Source: Flavobacteriales bacterium
Lineage (GTDB): Bacteria; Bacteroidota; Bacteroidia; NS11-12g; UBA955
Length of the DNA stretch: 48,630 nucleotides
Assembly (NCBI GenBank): GCA_947487175.1
Contig: CANKVM010000009.1
Span: forward strand, 1 to 48,630
Direction: 5' to 3'
The notes below the pieces were generated by a model that ran no database searches, had not been told where the DNA came from, and was given only the letters and a program-made list of their open reading frames with translations. Positions 9,193 to 17,720 of this stretch are shown in pieces. The translations under genes were made by a program, and so were the position numbers. Each line of letters opens with the position of its first letter. Position 1 is the stretch's first letter.

Positions 9193-9666
9193 TTATTTAG
9201 ATAAAGTCATTCTCCAAGTGATTCCCTTACCGCTATTGTCAATTCCTCTAAATCTTAAAACAATAGAAGTGCCACTCATTGATTCAACAAACCATTCAAC
9301 AGTATTTCCTAAAAATTTAATATTATCAATTAAAACAATTTTACCAGCAGGATCAGGCATTGACCAGGTTCCATTTGCAGTTGCAGGTGCAGTTTTGTCA
9401 CATCTTGAAGCATTATCATTCCAAATGTAAGATGTAGTTGTAGTGAATTGATAAGTGTCATCTCTAGAACATACATCATAAGTTTCAACATTACCACTTT
9501 CAGAACTGTCTTTGAATGAAATTGATTTCCAAGCACGCATCATCAGAACTTGTTGTGTTGTTTTTCCTGTGATATCATCCGAGTCAGCAGCAGTTGTGCT
9601 GTCTTTTCCGCATGAAGCAATAAATCCTACTGCCACTAGCGCTAATCCTAAAATTACTTTTCTCAT
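9193..9666 (-). CDS. Lipocalin-like lipoprotein
   Basis: This is a 157-residue protein with a lipoprotein signal (lipobox I-A-S-C, Cys19), a low-complexity Thr/Ser/Asp linker, and a small beta-rich domain. That domain opens with a W-K-S-I segment and runs through G-T-W-S-M to I-T-W-R-M near the end. The pattern matches the lipocalin-like lipoproteins common in Bacteroidota, whose ligands are usually unknown. The C-G-K-D sequence after the lipidation site partly resembles a surface-export motif. It is a monocistronic gene with its own promoter and the shared terminator at 9137-9168. Confidence 0.7.
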   Translation of the reverse strand: MRKVILGLALVAVGFIASCGKDSTTAADSDDITGKTTQQVLMMRAWKSISFKDSSESGNVETYDVCSRDDTYQFTTTTSYIWNDNASRCDKTAPATANGTWSMPDPAGKIVLIDNIKFLGNTVEWFVESMSGTSIVLRFRGIDNSGKGITWRMTLSK

Positions 9667-9677
9667 ATTCTTAATTT

Positions 9678-9708
9678 CAAATATATGGTTTAATTAAAAC
9701 AAATTCAA
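9678..9708 (-). promoter_or_regulatory. Promoter of the lipocalin-like gene (TTG-N20-TATATTTG)
   Basis: On the minus strand TTG (9708-9706) is followed by 20 nt and then TATATTTG (9685-9678), the Bacteroidota -33/-7 arrangement. The box ends 11 nt before the ATG at 9666. Confidence 0.6.
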
Positions 9709-9750
9709 CGTTTGTATAAAATTCTTAGTCCTTTTTCATGATTTAATTCA

Positions 9751-10476
9751 TTAAGATTGCCTTAAATCATTGATAACTTCAGCAGCCATTTGCAATCCAA
9801 ATAGGGCTGGCATAAAGGAAATAGTTCCGTAAAAAGATTTTTTAAAATTTGAGCCATCGGTTAGCCTTAAGCTTTGTTTGTGTAGTGGGCCATAATTAAA
9901 GACAGTTTTAAAGCCACTGTAAATTTTATGTTTATGAAGGCGTTTTCTTACTATTTTGGCGAAAGGACAATTATAAGTTTTGGAAATATCTACAACCTCA
10001 ACAGCGCTGGCATCGGTTTTTCCACCAGCACCCATACTGCTAATAAATCGTTGATTTTGTTCAATACAGGTAATTATCAAAAATAGTTTTGGAGAAACAG
10101 AATCAATGCAATCCATTACATAGTCGAATTTATTATTTTGAATTAATGCAATTGTATCTGCAGGAAGTTGAAACTTATCAATAACGGTTAATGATAAGTT
10201 CGGATTAATATCCATTAATCTGTTTGCCATTACTTCTGCCTTGCCCAATCCAACTGTTGAGGATAGTGCAGGTAATTGCCTATTTTTATTTGTGTTGTCA
10301 ACAATATCACCATCAACGATTGTCATTTTACCTACGCCCGCTCTGCATACAAATTCAGCTGCAAAACTGCCAACGCCACCCAATCCAACAACCAAAACAT
10401 TGGAATTAATTAATTTGCCCAATTGATCTTCTCCCAATAGAAGTTCAGTTCTTTCTAGCCATGAAAAATCTGCCAT
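9751..10476 (-). CDS. tcdA: tRNA threonylcarbamoyladenosine dehydratase TcdA
   Basis: This is a 241-residue E1/ThiF-like enzyme that ATP-dependently cyclises t6A37 in ANN-decoding tRNAs to ct6A. The nucleotide-binding glycine loop V-G-L-G-G-V-G-S is near residue 31, with the acidic residue of IVDGDIVD following. The N-x-N-R-Q segment and the SSMGAGGKTD region are characteristic of TcdA/CsdL rather than ThiF or MoeB, and there is no rhodanese or zinc-knuckle extension. Length is slightly short but within the family range. It has its own -7 box very close to the ATG. Confidence 0.9.
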   Translation of the reverse strand: MADFSWLERTELLLGEDQLGKLINSNVLVVGLGGVGSFAAEFVCRAGVGKMTIVDGDIVDNTNKNRQLPALSSTVGLGKAEVMANRLMDINPNLSLTVIDKFQLPADTIALIQNNKFDYVMDCIDSVSPKLFLIITCIEQNQRFISSMGAGGKTDASAVEVVDISKTYNCPFAKIVRKRLHKHKIYSGFKTVFNYGPLHKQSLRLTDGSNFKKSFYGTISFMPALFGLQMAAEVINDLRQS

Positions 10477-10481
10477 AAGTG

Positions 10482-10489
10482 CAAAAATA
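10482..10489 (-). promoter_or_regulatory. -7 box TATTTTTG of tcdA, 5 nt from the ATG
   Basis: The minus strand reads TATTTTTG ending only 5 nt before the tcdA ATG (10476). Transcription should therefore begin at or almost at the start codon. No clear -33 box is visible. Confidence 0.5.
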
Positions 10490-10546
10490 ATGTCAGTTTT
10501 TCATTGTTTTGTTCATAATATTCTATTTTTTCATTAACATTGACTT

Positions 10547-12820
10547 GTGAATTACGCTAGAACCCTAATTTTTATAGCCAATTTGATGTTTTTTAATGCA
10601 TTCACTTTGAATGCTCAAATTCAGATAAATAACAATCCTTTAAATTCTCCTATACTTTCGCCATCAGCCAAACTCGTATTTAATAACAATGCAGGTTTCC
10701 GAAATTTATTCCCTCTATCAAACAATGGGAAATATTTTGTAGTTGCCCAACTTAATACAGGACTTGAAATTAACGATATTTCTGATTTGACCTCAAATGT
10801 TATTTCGGCCTATGGCGATATTATTCATTTGAATCTATCTAATCTTGAATTGCAGTCTATATCCCTCGATACAAGATTTAAATACATCGATGTTGCAAGT
10901 AGGTTTAATGCACCAAGGTTTCAAAATGACAAATCTAGGATTCACTCAAATGTACCGGAGGCTCAGTTTTTATTGGGTTCACAATCAAGCAATATAATAA
11001 AAGGGAAGGGGGTTTTGGTTGGAATTGTAGATATTGGATTTCAATTGGATCATCCAACTTTTTATGATGGAAATGGAAATCAATATAGGGTTTTGAGATT
11101 TTGGCAACAAAATGGCACTTCAGGTAAAAGCCCAGGAAACTACGGCTATGGTCGCTTATTGTCGAATCAAGCCGCAATATTGGCTGAATACGACAATGAT
11201 GGAACACACGGCACCCACGTGGCTGGAATTTCTTCAGGATCGGGCTTTCAATCACCCAACAATATGTACCAAGGAATGGCACCAGAGTCAAATATGGCAT
11301 TTGTTTCTATCAAATATGCCAACGATACTCTTGGTGGAAGTGCCAAAGGTGATTATTTGGTAGCTAATTCAACCATTTTAGATGGGTTTGATTACTTAAT
11401 TAAATATGCAGATTCTGTAAAAATGCCGGTTGCTTGTAATTTAAGTTGGGGAATGCATACGGGTCCGCATGATGGAACATCGGTATTTGATTTGGCGGTT
11501 AATAATATTGTAAATCAAAAGAGCAAATGGGGGGCAAAACCCTTCGGACGGGCAATCGTTGGTGCCAATGGAAACGATGGTAGAAACAATATGCATATAG
11601 GATTATCGTTAAATAACGATACTTTCCACACATTGGCAATGGATAGAAGCAGAACCAATTACAAAGATGAAAATATTTATTGTGATTTTTGGGCAGAAAA
11701 AGGCGCTACATTGCAAATAAAGGTGAGTTTGGTTGATTCCAATAACCAAGAAATTGTAAGCTCAGGCTTTGCCAATTTTCATCAGAATAATGTATTAAGT
11801 AATAATCTTATTTCTGGAGTTGATACTTTTAGTTATGTACTGTCTTTTCAAAAATCATATGTAAACAATGGGAAATCTAATGGTTTGTTGGTGGCGCAAA
11901 GCGCAGGACATAAAAGATTTATAAAAGTTTCCTTTACTGGAGTCGGTTATGTAAATGGTTGGAATTCAGGTAGAACTTATCAATGGACATCGGGAACATT
12001 TAGAAGTTACATAGGATCTTTATATCCTACTAATTTCATTGAAGGCGATGAAAATTCCTCCATGGGTGAAAACGGGGGTACGGGCAATTGTGTAACCAGC
12101 GTTGGTGCTTATACCAACAGAAAAGAGTGGGTTAATTTTGAGGGAAAACCAAAGTCCGACAATAATTTAAAGGTAGGTGAGTTGGCGTCGTTTAGTAGCC
12201 GTGGTCCTCGAATTGATGGTAGAATAAAGCCAGATGTTGCTGCACCTGGTCAACTTATTGCTTCAGCTGTGAATTTTAGACAAGTTCCAGGTTGGATGAA
12301 CGATGAAATTATCTATAAAACAAAACATAACGGAAATGATGTGGTTTGGGCGTTATTTAGTGGAACAAGCATGGCTGCTCCTCATGTAAATGGAATTGCA
12401 GCTTTGTTACTTCAAGTTTCTAGTACTTTAAATTCAGCAGAAGTTGCAGAAATTTTCAGAATAACCGCTCAAAGAGATAGTTTCACAACCCAAGATTCAA
12501 ATCATAATTATGGCTATGGAAAGGTAAATGCGCTAAATGCATTAAAATATGTACTCAATTTGAATACAGTAAGTTCTATTGAAAAGGATTTTCAACCCGT
12601 ATTGTATAAAAAAGATAATTGTTTTAAATTAAATGATTTAAATGGAATTACCGAAACATTCAATTTAAGCATTTACGATGCTTTGGGTAGAGAAATATTC
12701 AAAGGTATTTCACCAAATAACACTTGGAACTGTAATTCAAACTTTTCAGACGGTATTTATTATTACCGAGTACAAGGCTTTTCCAGATTTGCTAAAGGCA
12801 GAATTATTATCGAAAACTAA
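10547..12820 (+). CDS. T9SS-exported subtilisin-like serine protease (S8)
   Basis: This 757-residue protein has a signal peptide ending near A-Q (residue 24), a pro-region, and an S8 peptidase domain with the full catalytic triad: Asp162 in GIVDIG, His221 in the HGTH motif, and Ser608 in SGTSMAAP. A long insert separates His from Ser (about 295-520), as in Bacteroidota subtilases. The last about 80 residues form a type A T9SS sorting domain (IYDALGREI, then DGIYYYRVQG), so the enzyme should be exported and anchored or released at the surface. The only in-frame start that keeps the signal peptide is GTG at 10547, since an in-frame TGA lies just upstream. The stop overlaps the stop of the convergent acyltransferase gene. 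Confidence 0.92.
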   Translation: MNYARTLIFIANLMFFNAFTLNAQIQINNNPLNSPILSPSAKLVFNNNAGFRNLFPLSNNGKYFVVAQLNTGLEINDISDLTSNVISAYGDIIHLNLSNLELQSISLDTRFKYIDVASRFNAPRFQNDKSRIHSNVPEAQFLLGSQSSNIIKGKGVLVGIVDIGFQLDHPTFYDGNGNQYRVLRFWQQNGTSGKSPGNYGYGRLLSNQAAILAEYDNDGTHGTHVAGISSGSGFQSPNNMYQGMAPESNMAFVSIKYANDTLGGSAKGDYLVANSTILDGFDYLIKYADSVKMPVACNLSWGMHTGPHDGTSVFDLAVNNIVNQKSKWGAKPFGRAIVGANGNDGRNNMHIGLSLNNDTFHTLAMDRSRTNYKDENIYCDFWAEKGATLQIKVSLVDSNNQEIVSSGFANFHQNNVLSNNLISGVDTFSYVLSFQKSYVNNGKSNGLLVAQSAGHKRFIKVSFTGVGYVNGWNSGRTYQWTSGTFRSYIGSLYPTNFIEGDENSSMGENGGTGNCVTSVGAYTNRKEWVNFEGKPKSDNNLKVGELASFSSRGPRIDGRIKPDVAAPGQLIASAVNFRQVPGWMNDEIIYKTKHNGNDVVWALFSGTSMAAPHVNGIAALLLQVSSTLNSAEVAEIFRITAQRDSFTTQDSNHNYGYGKVNALNALKYVLNLNTVSSIEKDFQPVLYKKDNCFKLNDLNGITETFNLSIYDALGREIFKGISPNNTWNCNSNFSDGIYYYRVQGFSRFAKGRIIIEN

Positions 12821-13755
12821 TTGGCGTTTTTCCAATCAATATACGATTGAACGTGTCTAGTCTTTTTGTTGTCGTAGATGTCAGAGATGGTAACCATGAT
12901 TCCAGTTTCCTCAACATCACCAAAGTGATCATTGATAGCTGTACCGAAGGTTTTCATTGTTGGACTTAAATTCATGTAAGAATTAAAGAGGGGCGGGATA
13001 TTTTCTCCCATAGCCCTGACTCTTTGATTCAATATTTGATGGGCTTCCTTATATGGAAGACCTTTGATTTCTTTAATGAATTCAGCACAATCGTGTTTGC
13101 GATGAATTGGATTCAATGGGCGGGCCAATTCTTCTGTATCTGGGAATATCGTTTCCATAAATGCAAGAATTGTATCTCTAGCTTCAATATGAAAATCTGT
13201 GTACATGGTAATTTTTCCGAAAAAATAATTCATTTCTGGATTATCCATAACCAAAGCTCCCAAGCCATCCCATAAATTATCTAATGAAAATAATCCTTTT
13301 CTACTTTCTGTACTTGGTTGATAATCAGGTTGAACAAAGCTTCTACCTAATTCAATCGTTGAAGGAAAATAGTCTTGCTTTAACTTCTCGGAATATGTAA
13401 ATATTTCAGTTGTAGATAAATGATAGTTCCCTGTTTCATCCTTGGCATCTCGGCAAAGTATGAATCGATATCCACCAACAATTTCTTCATCTATTGGATT
13501 CCATACAACAAGTTGATTATAAGCGTATTTACCCGTATCAAATTCATCCAAATCTATAGATTTACCAGTGCCACCACCAGCCAATCTAAAAGATACTTCG
13601 CGCAACCGTCCAACTTCTTTCAATAAATTGGGTTTGTCGTTGCCATTGAATATAAATATATGATTACCAACGTTATTCGTTGGTCTAACAAAAATATCTT
13701 TGGTAAGTTCAGACTTTAAAATCTGCCTATCTATCTTATCAATGATTTTCTCCAT
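12817..13755 (-). CDS. GNAT/OlsB-type N-acyltransferase, candidate GlsB (glycine lipid synthesis)
   Basis: This is a 312-residue protein with an acyltransferase fold of the OlsB/hemolysin-like GNAT family. Visible features include LREVSFRLAGGG near residue 50, the central EIVGGYRFI strand, and ELGRSFVQPDYQ, typical of acyl-ACP-dependent N-acyltransferases. In Bacteroides a GlsB/GlsA pair makes glycine lipids: GlsB N-acylates glycine with a 3-hydroxy fatty acid and GlsA O-acylates the product. This gene follows a PlsC-like gene by 21 nt, the same pairing, so I infer GlsB. Ornithine or another amino acid could be the acceptor instead. It overlaps tail to tail with the subtilase. Confidence 0.7.
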   Translation of the reverse strand: MEKIIDKIDRQILKSELTKDIFVRPTNNVGNHIFIFNGNDKPNLLKEVGRLREVSFRLAGGGTGKSIDLDEFDTGKYAYNQLVVWNPIDEEIVGGYRFILCRDAKDETGNYHLSTTEIFTYSEKLKQDYFPSTIELGRSFVQPDYQPSTESRKGLFSLDNLWDGLGALVMDNPEMNYFFGKITMYTDFHIEARDTILAFMETIFPDTEELARPLNPIHRKHDCAEFIKEIKGLPYKEAHQILNQRVRAMGENIPPLFNSYMNLSPTMKTFGTAINDHFGDVEETGIMVTISDIYDNKKTRHVQSYIDWKNAN

Positions 13756-13776
13756 TATAATAGTTAAAACAGCAAG

Positions 13777-14619
13777 TTAAGAATTTGAAACGAATTCCAA
13801 TGTTAAATTGTTTTTAATCTGGTAAACAAAATTTTTCAATTGCTGTGCATCTGCCAATATTTTCTTCTTTGAAAATTTTGTGTATTCAATTGGTTTACCG
13901 AAATATACAGTTATTGCTTTACCTTTTTGTTTATATAGTTCATTGGGTAATAAAAGCATTTCAATATTAAACTTCAAAGATAAGAATTTACGAAAATTTG
14001 CCACATTATAGAACATTTTAGAGTTCTCTCCCTCTATAAAAGTAGGCACAATGGGTAATTGGTGCTCGATACTCTTACTAATTACACTTTTTTGCCAAGG
14101 CAAGTCCATTATTTTGCCATTTATTTTTCTTGAGCATAAACCAGCAGGGAATACCAATATGGCTTTATTTGATTTGTATTCATTTGAAATTAACGATAAA
14201 TGATTTTTGCTATTTTTACTCAGTTTGTTAACCGGAATAAAATGATCCTTTAAAGGAGCAATATGCATGAGTATGTCGTTTGCCAAGAATTTAAAATCAT
14301 CTCGCACTTTCGACACACCAACCATCAATGCCATTCCATCTAATCCACCCAAAGGGTGATTTGACGCTACAATACAACCTCCAGTTTCTGGAATATTCTC
14401 TAATCCAACAAATGTAATTTTAGCACCCATAACATCAATGGTATATTGTGCAAAATCAACACCATTCAAGTCTTTGCCTTCTCTAAGAACGCTATTCATT
14501 TCATCCTGATGAATGAAATTCTTGAACCATGTTACTATAAATTTAGGTATCCAAAATTTCAATTTTGGACTCTTTTCTTGCAAAATTTTGTCAATATCTA
14601 TTTGCAAGACATCCCTCAT
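13777..14619 (-). CDS. PlsC-family acyltransferase, candidate GlsA (glycine lipid synthesis)
   Basis: This is a 280-residue 1-acylglycerol-3-phosphate acyltransferase-like protein with the catalytic H-x4-D motif in SNHPLGGLDG (about residue 88) and a later F-P-A-G-L-C-S-R motif matching the family's phosphate-binding block. General PlsC proteins also fit. However, the neighbouring GNAT/OlsB-type gene 21 nt downstream makes the O-acyltransferase of glycine-lipid synthesis (GlsA) more likely. Its ATG overlaps the stop of the upstream phosphohexomutase gene by 4 nt, implying coupling. It would act at the cytoplasmic membrane face. Confidence 0.7.
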   Translation of the reverse strand: MRDVLQIDIDKILQEKSPKLKFWIPKFIVTWFKNFIHQDEMNSVLREGKDLNGVDFAQYTIDVMGAKITFVGLENIPETGGCIVASNHPLGGLDGMALMVGVSKVRDDFKFLANDILMHIAPLKDHFIPVNKLSKNSKNHLSLISNEYKSNKAILVFPAGLCSRKINGKIMDLPWQKSVISKSIEHQLPIVPTFIEGENSKMFYNVANFRKFLSLKFNIEMLLLPNELYKQKGKAITVYFGKPIEYTKFSKKKILADAQQLKNFVYQIKNNLTLEFVSNS

Positions 14620-16022
14620 TTTGTTTCTAGAATTGCTTTTTTTGTTGCCTCTAATATTTCAAACGCAGCTTCTGAACTGCTAGATTCTGAATAAACCCTT
14701 AGAACTGGTTCAGTTCCGCTAGGTCTAATCATTACCCAACTGCCATTGTCGAGTCTGAATTTAAATCCATCTGTATCTTCTGTTGAAACAACATTATATT
14801 TCCCAAAATTTGTATAACTATTTGATTTGCAATTTGAAATAATTAACTCTTTCAACTCATTGTTTAAGTGTAAATCATATCTCTCTACAGCAAATGTTCC
14901 TACTTTTTCATAGATCTCTGAGATCAATTGAGAAATAGACTTGCCGGTTTTCGCCATGTATTCCATTAATACCAATCCCATCCAAACACCATCTCTTTCA
15001 GGAATGTGACCTTTTATTCCAATTCCACCGCTTTCTTCAGCACCAATTAAAACATCATCGGTAACCATATATTCACAAATGTATTTGAAACCGATTTTTG
15101 TAGTTATGGATTCGATACCTTTAAGTTCACACAATTTCTGAACTTTATCACTCACAGAAAAGCTTTTTACCACTTTGCCAGAATAACCTTTGAATGTGGT
15201 TAGGTACTCAATCAATAACAATATCAAATGATGGCTATCAACAAAATTTCCTTTTTCATCAAAAAATCCAATTCTATCGGCATCACCATCAGTTGCCAAA
15301 CCACATGAATATTTATTCGAAACTCTAATTTCCTCAGATATTTCAGGTAAGTTTTTAAGAATAGGCTCTGGAGCACGTCCTAAAAAACCAGGGTTATTGT
15401 CACCGTGCAAGATTGTGCTTTTTGGCAATAGTCTTTTAACAATGTTTTTGCCCGCACCAAACATGGCATCGTAAATCAATTTCTCTGATTCTTTTTCCAA
15501 TGCATCCATATCAAAAGATTGTTTGCAATGATTTAAGTACAATTCTTCAAAGTCAGAATAAACAATCATTCCTGAATTTACCAATTCATCAAAGCTAACT
15601 TTATTCTCGATTTCCTCATCTAAAATAAGTTCCTCAACCTTTGAAACTTCAGAAGGAATAGCTGGTCCACCGTAATTGGCTTTAATTTTATAGCCATTAT
15701 ACGATGGAGGATTGTGAGAAGCAGTTAAAATAATACCTGCGCCCATTTTCAATCTGTTTGCCGCCAATGAAATCATTGGGGTAGACACATATCCTGTTGA
15801 TAATAATACTTTTATTCCGTTTGATGCCAATTGAATTGCAGTTTCTTTGGCAAACATTTCACCACCAAAACGACAATCGTAACCAACAGCACAAGATTTA
15901 TCTAAATCTGAGTTATTTAACCACTTAGCAGTTGCCAAAGCAACTCTTTTTACATTTGCAGTTGTGAAATTATCACCAATAATTTCTCTCCAACCGTCAG
16001 TTCCAAATTTAATTTGATACAT
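14616..16022 (-). CDS. Phosphoglucomutase/phosphomannomutase family protein
   Basis: This is a 468-residue alpha-D-phosphohexomutase with all four domain signatures: the phosphoserine loop TASHNPPSYNGYK (about residue 100), the metal-binding loop DGDADRIGF (about 245), the sugar-binding GAEESGGIG (about 330), and the phosphate-binding RPSGTEPVLR near the C-terminus. It interconverts hexose 1- and 6-phosphates. Glucose, mannose or glucosamine specificity cannot be settled from sequence alone. It sits 10 nt after gcdH and overlaps the PlsC-like gene. Confidence 0.9.
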   Translation of the reverse strand: MYQIKFGTDGWREIIGDNFTTANVKRVALATAKWLNNSDLDKSCAVGYDCRFGGEMFAKETAIQLASNGIKVLLSTGYVSTPMISLAANRLKMGAGIILTASHNPPSYNGYKIKANYGGPAIPSEVSKVEELILDEEIENKVSFDELVNSGMIVYSDFEELYLNHCKQSFDMDALEKESEKLIYDAMFGAGKNIVKRLLPKSTILHGDNNPGFLGRAPEPILKNLPEISEEIRVSNKYSCGLATDGDADRIGFFDEKGNFVDSHHLILLLIEYLTTFKGYSGKVVKSFSVSDKVQKLCELKGIESITTKIGFKYICEYMVTDDVLIGAEESGGIGIKGHIPERDGVWMGLVLMEYMAKTGKSISQLISEIYEKVGTFAVERYDLHLNNELKELIISNCKSNSYTNFGKYNVVSTEDTDGFKFRLDNGSWVMIRPSGTEPVLRVYSESSSSEAAFEILEATKKAILETK

Positions 16023-16032
16023 TTCTAATATT

Positions 16033-17250
16033 TTAATTAAAGGCGTTTTCGCCTGTTATTTCCATTCCTAAAATCAATAGGTGAATGTCGTGCGTTCCTT
16101 CATACGTAACAACCGACTCCAAATTCATCATATGTCGCATGATAGGAAACTCACCTGTTATTCCCATACCGCCAAGCATTTGTCTCGCTTCTCTGGCAAC
16201 ATTCAATGCAATTTCAACATTGTTACGTTTTGCCATAGAAATCTGAGCAGGAGTAGCCAAGCCTTTGTCCATTAATTGTCCCAAACGCCAAACCAATAAT
16301 TGTGCTTTCGTAATTTCAGTGAGCATTTCTGCTAATTTCTTTTGCTGAAGTTGAAACGCACCAATAGGTTTGTCGAATTGGATTCTCTCTTTAGAATATC
16401 TTACTGCCGTATCGTAGCAATCCATTGCTGCACCAAGAGCGCCCCAACTGATACCATATCTTGCAGAATTCAAACATGTTAATGGGCCCTTAAGTCCCTC
16501 TACACCAGGAAGAATATTCTCTTTCGGAACTTTTACATTATTGAATACCAATTCTCCAGTTGCGCTAGCTCTTAAACTCCATTTTCCATGGGTTTCAGGA
16601 GTTGTAAAACCTTCCATGCCGCGTTCAACAATAATTCCTTTGATTTTTCCTTGGTCATTCTTTGCCCAAACTACAGCAACATCTGCAAAAGGAGCATTGC
16701 TAATCCACATCTTCGCTCCATTTAACAAAACATGATCGCCTTTGTCTTCGAACTTTGTTGTCATTCCCGAAGGGTTTGATCCGTGATCTGGCTCTGTCAA
16801 TCCAAAGCAACCAAGCATTTCACCGCTTGCTAATTTTGGTAAATATTTTTGTTTTTGTTCTTCCGAACCAAACTTATAAATAGGATACATAACCAAAGAC
16901 CCTTGAACGGAGGCTGTACTTCTCACTCCGCTATCACAACGTTCAAGTTCTTGCATGATAATTCCATAGGTTGTATAATCCATGCCACCACATCCATATT
17001 CAACAGGCAATTGTGGACCAAAGGCACCAATATCTCCTAATTTTTTAACGATGTGCTGAGGGAATTCACTCTTTTGCGCAAAATATTCAATAATTGGACT
17101 TAAATCCTTTTTTACCCAATCTCTAACAGATTGTCTAATTAGTTTTTGCTCATCAGATAATAAATCATCTATCCCGTAAAAATCAGGAGCAATGTATTTA
17201 TCTTTTCCCCGATTCGCTTCATATAGATGCTCAATTTCTAAATTTTCCAT
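16033..17250 (-). CDS. gcdH: Glutaryl-CoA dehydrogenase
   Basis: This is a 405-residue acyl-CoA dehydrogenase. The FAD-binding segment G-C-F-G-L-T-E-P-D-H-G-S-N, with the RSTASVQGSLVMYPI block before it, and the catalytic-base motif YEGTHDIH near the C-terminus are those of glutaryl-CoA dehydrogenase. That enzyme oxidatively decarboxylates glutaryl-CoA to crotonyl-CoA in lysine and tryptophan breakdown. It is the first gene of a four-gene minus-strand operon (gcdH, phosphohexomutase, PlsC-like, GNAT-like). The functional link to the lipid genes is not evident. Confidence 0.88.
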   Translation of the reverse strand: MENLEIEHLYEANRGKDKYIAPDFYGIDDLLSDEQKLIRQSVRDWVKKDLSPIIEYFAQKSEFPQHIVKKLGDIGAFGPQLPVEYGCGGMDYTTYGIIMQELERCDSGVRSTASVQGSLVMYPIYKFGSEEQKQKYLPKLASGEMLGCFGLTEPDHGSNPSGMTTKFEDKGDHVLLNGAKMWISNAPFADVAVVWAKNDQGKIKGIIVERGMEGFTTPETHGKWSLRASATGELVFNNVKVPKENILPGVEGLKGPLTCLNSARYGISWGALGAAMDCYDTAVRYSKERIQFDKPIGAFQLQQKKLAEMLTEITKAQLLVWRLGQLMDKGLATPAQISMAKRNNVEIALNVAREARQMLGGMGITGEFPIMRHMMNLESVVTYEGTHDIHLLILGMEITGENAFN

Positions 17251-17263
17251 AATTATATAAACA

Positions 17264-17271
17264 CAAATGTA
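17264..17271 (-). promoter_or_regulatory. -7 box TACATTTG of the gcdH operon
   Basis: The minus strand reads TACATTTG, a perfect TAnnTTTG match ending 13 nt before the gcdH ATG, predicting a leader of under 10 nt. No convincing -33 box was found. Confidence 0.5.
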
Positions 17272-17312
17272 ATAATCTTAGTTACTTTGTGCATTACTTT
17301 TTAGTGAACGGC

Positions 17313-17681
17313 ATGTTAATAACAATAAGCGTTAAAGATCAATGGGCATTATTGCCAATAGGATGGTTTCCTGAAGAAATATCTGTAAAAACTGAACTAT
17401 TGATAAGTGCTTCAATCGTTTACACACAAACACAGATTGAAGATGATTTGAGTAAAACAATTGATTATCAATGTGTTTCAAATGAGATCAACTATTTAAA
17501 AAATGTAAAATTTAAACTATTGGAAACAGCTGGGGAGTATTTGATAAATAAATTGCATGTTGAACTGCACGAAAAGGTGGACATTCAGAAAATAACCGTT
17601 GAGTTTAAAAAATTGAATATTGCCAATTCGCATACAAATTGCGCATTTCATGGAATATTTATCGAAAAGTCTTTCATTTAA
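17313..17681 (+). CDS. folB: Dihydroneopterin aldolase-like protein (FolB family)
   Basis: From the ATG at 17313 this is a 122-residue protein, the usual size of FolB, which converts dihydroneopterin to 6-hydroxymethyl-dihydropterin in folate synthesis. By eye, its sequence aligns with characterised FolB at the catalytic Glu (in GWFPEE), the active-site Tyr (IDYQCV), the pterin-binding Glu (KLLETAGEYL) and the catalytic Lys (EFKKLN). The family's usual P-P-I-P-G loop is not conserved. An upstream GTG at 17289 would add eight residues, but it overlaps a near-consensus -7 box, so I prefer 17313. No other folate gene is nearby. Divergence leaves some doubt. Confidence 0.7.
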   Translation: MLITISVKDQWALLPIGWFPEEISVKTELLISASIVYTQTQIEDDLSKTIDYQCVSNEINYLKNVKFKLLETAGEYLINKLHVELHEKVDIQKITVEFKKLNIANSHTNCAFHGIFIEKSFI

Positions 17682-17704
17682 GTGAATCTTCAGTAACTAA
17701 TCAT

Positions 17705-17712
17705 TAAATTTG
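17705..17712 (+). promoter_or_regulatory. -7 box TAAATTTG of the TonB-receptor operon
   Basis: A perfect TAnnTTTG match that ends 8 nt before the ATG at 17721. The -33 element is not obvious. It would drive the TonB receptor, DUF4249 and uvrA genes together. Confidence 0.5.
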
Positions 17713-17720
17713 AATGATTC

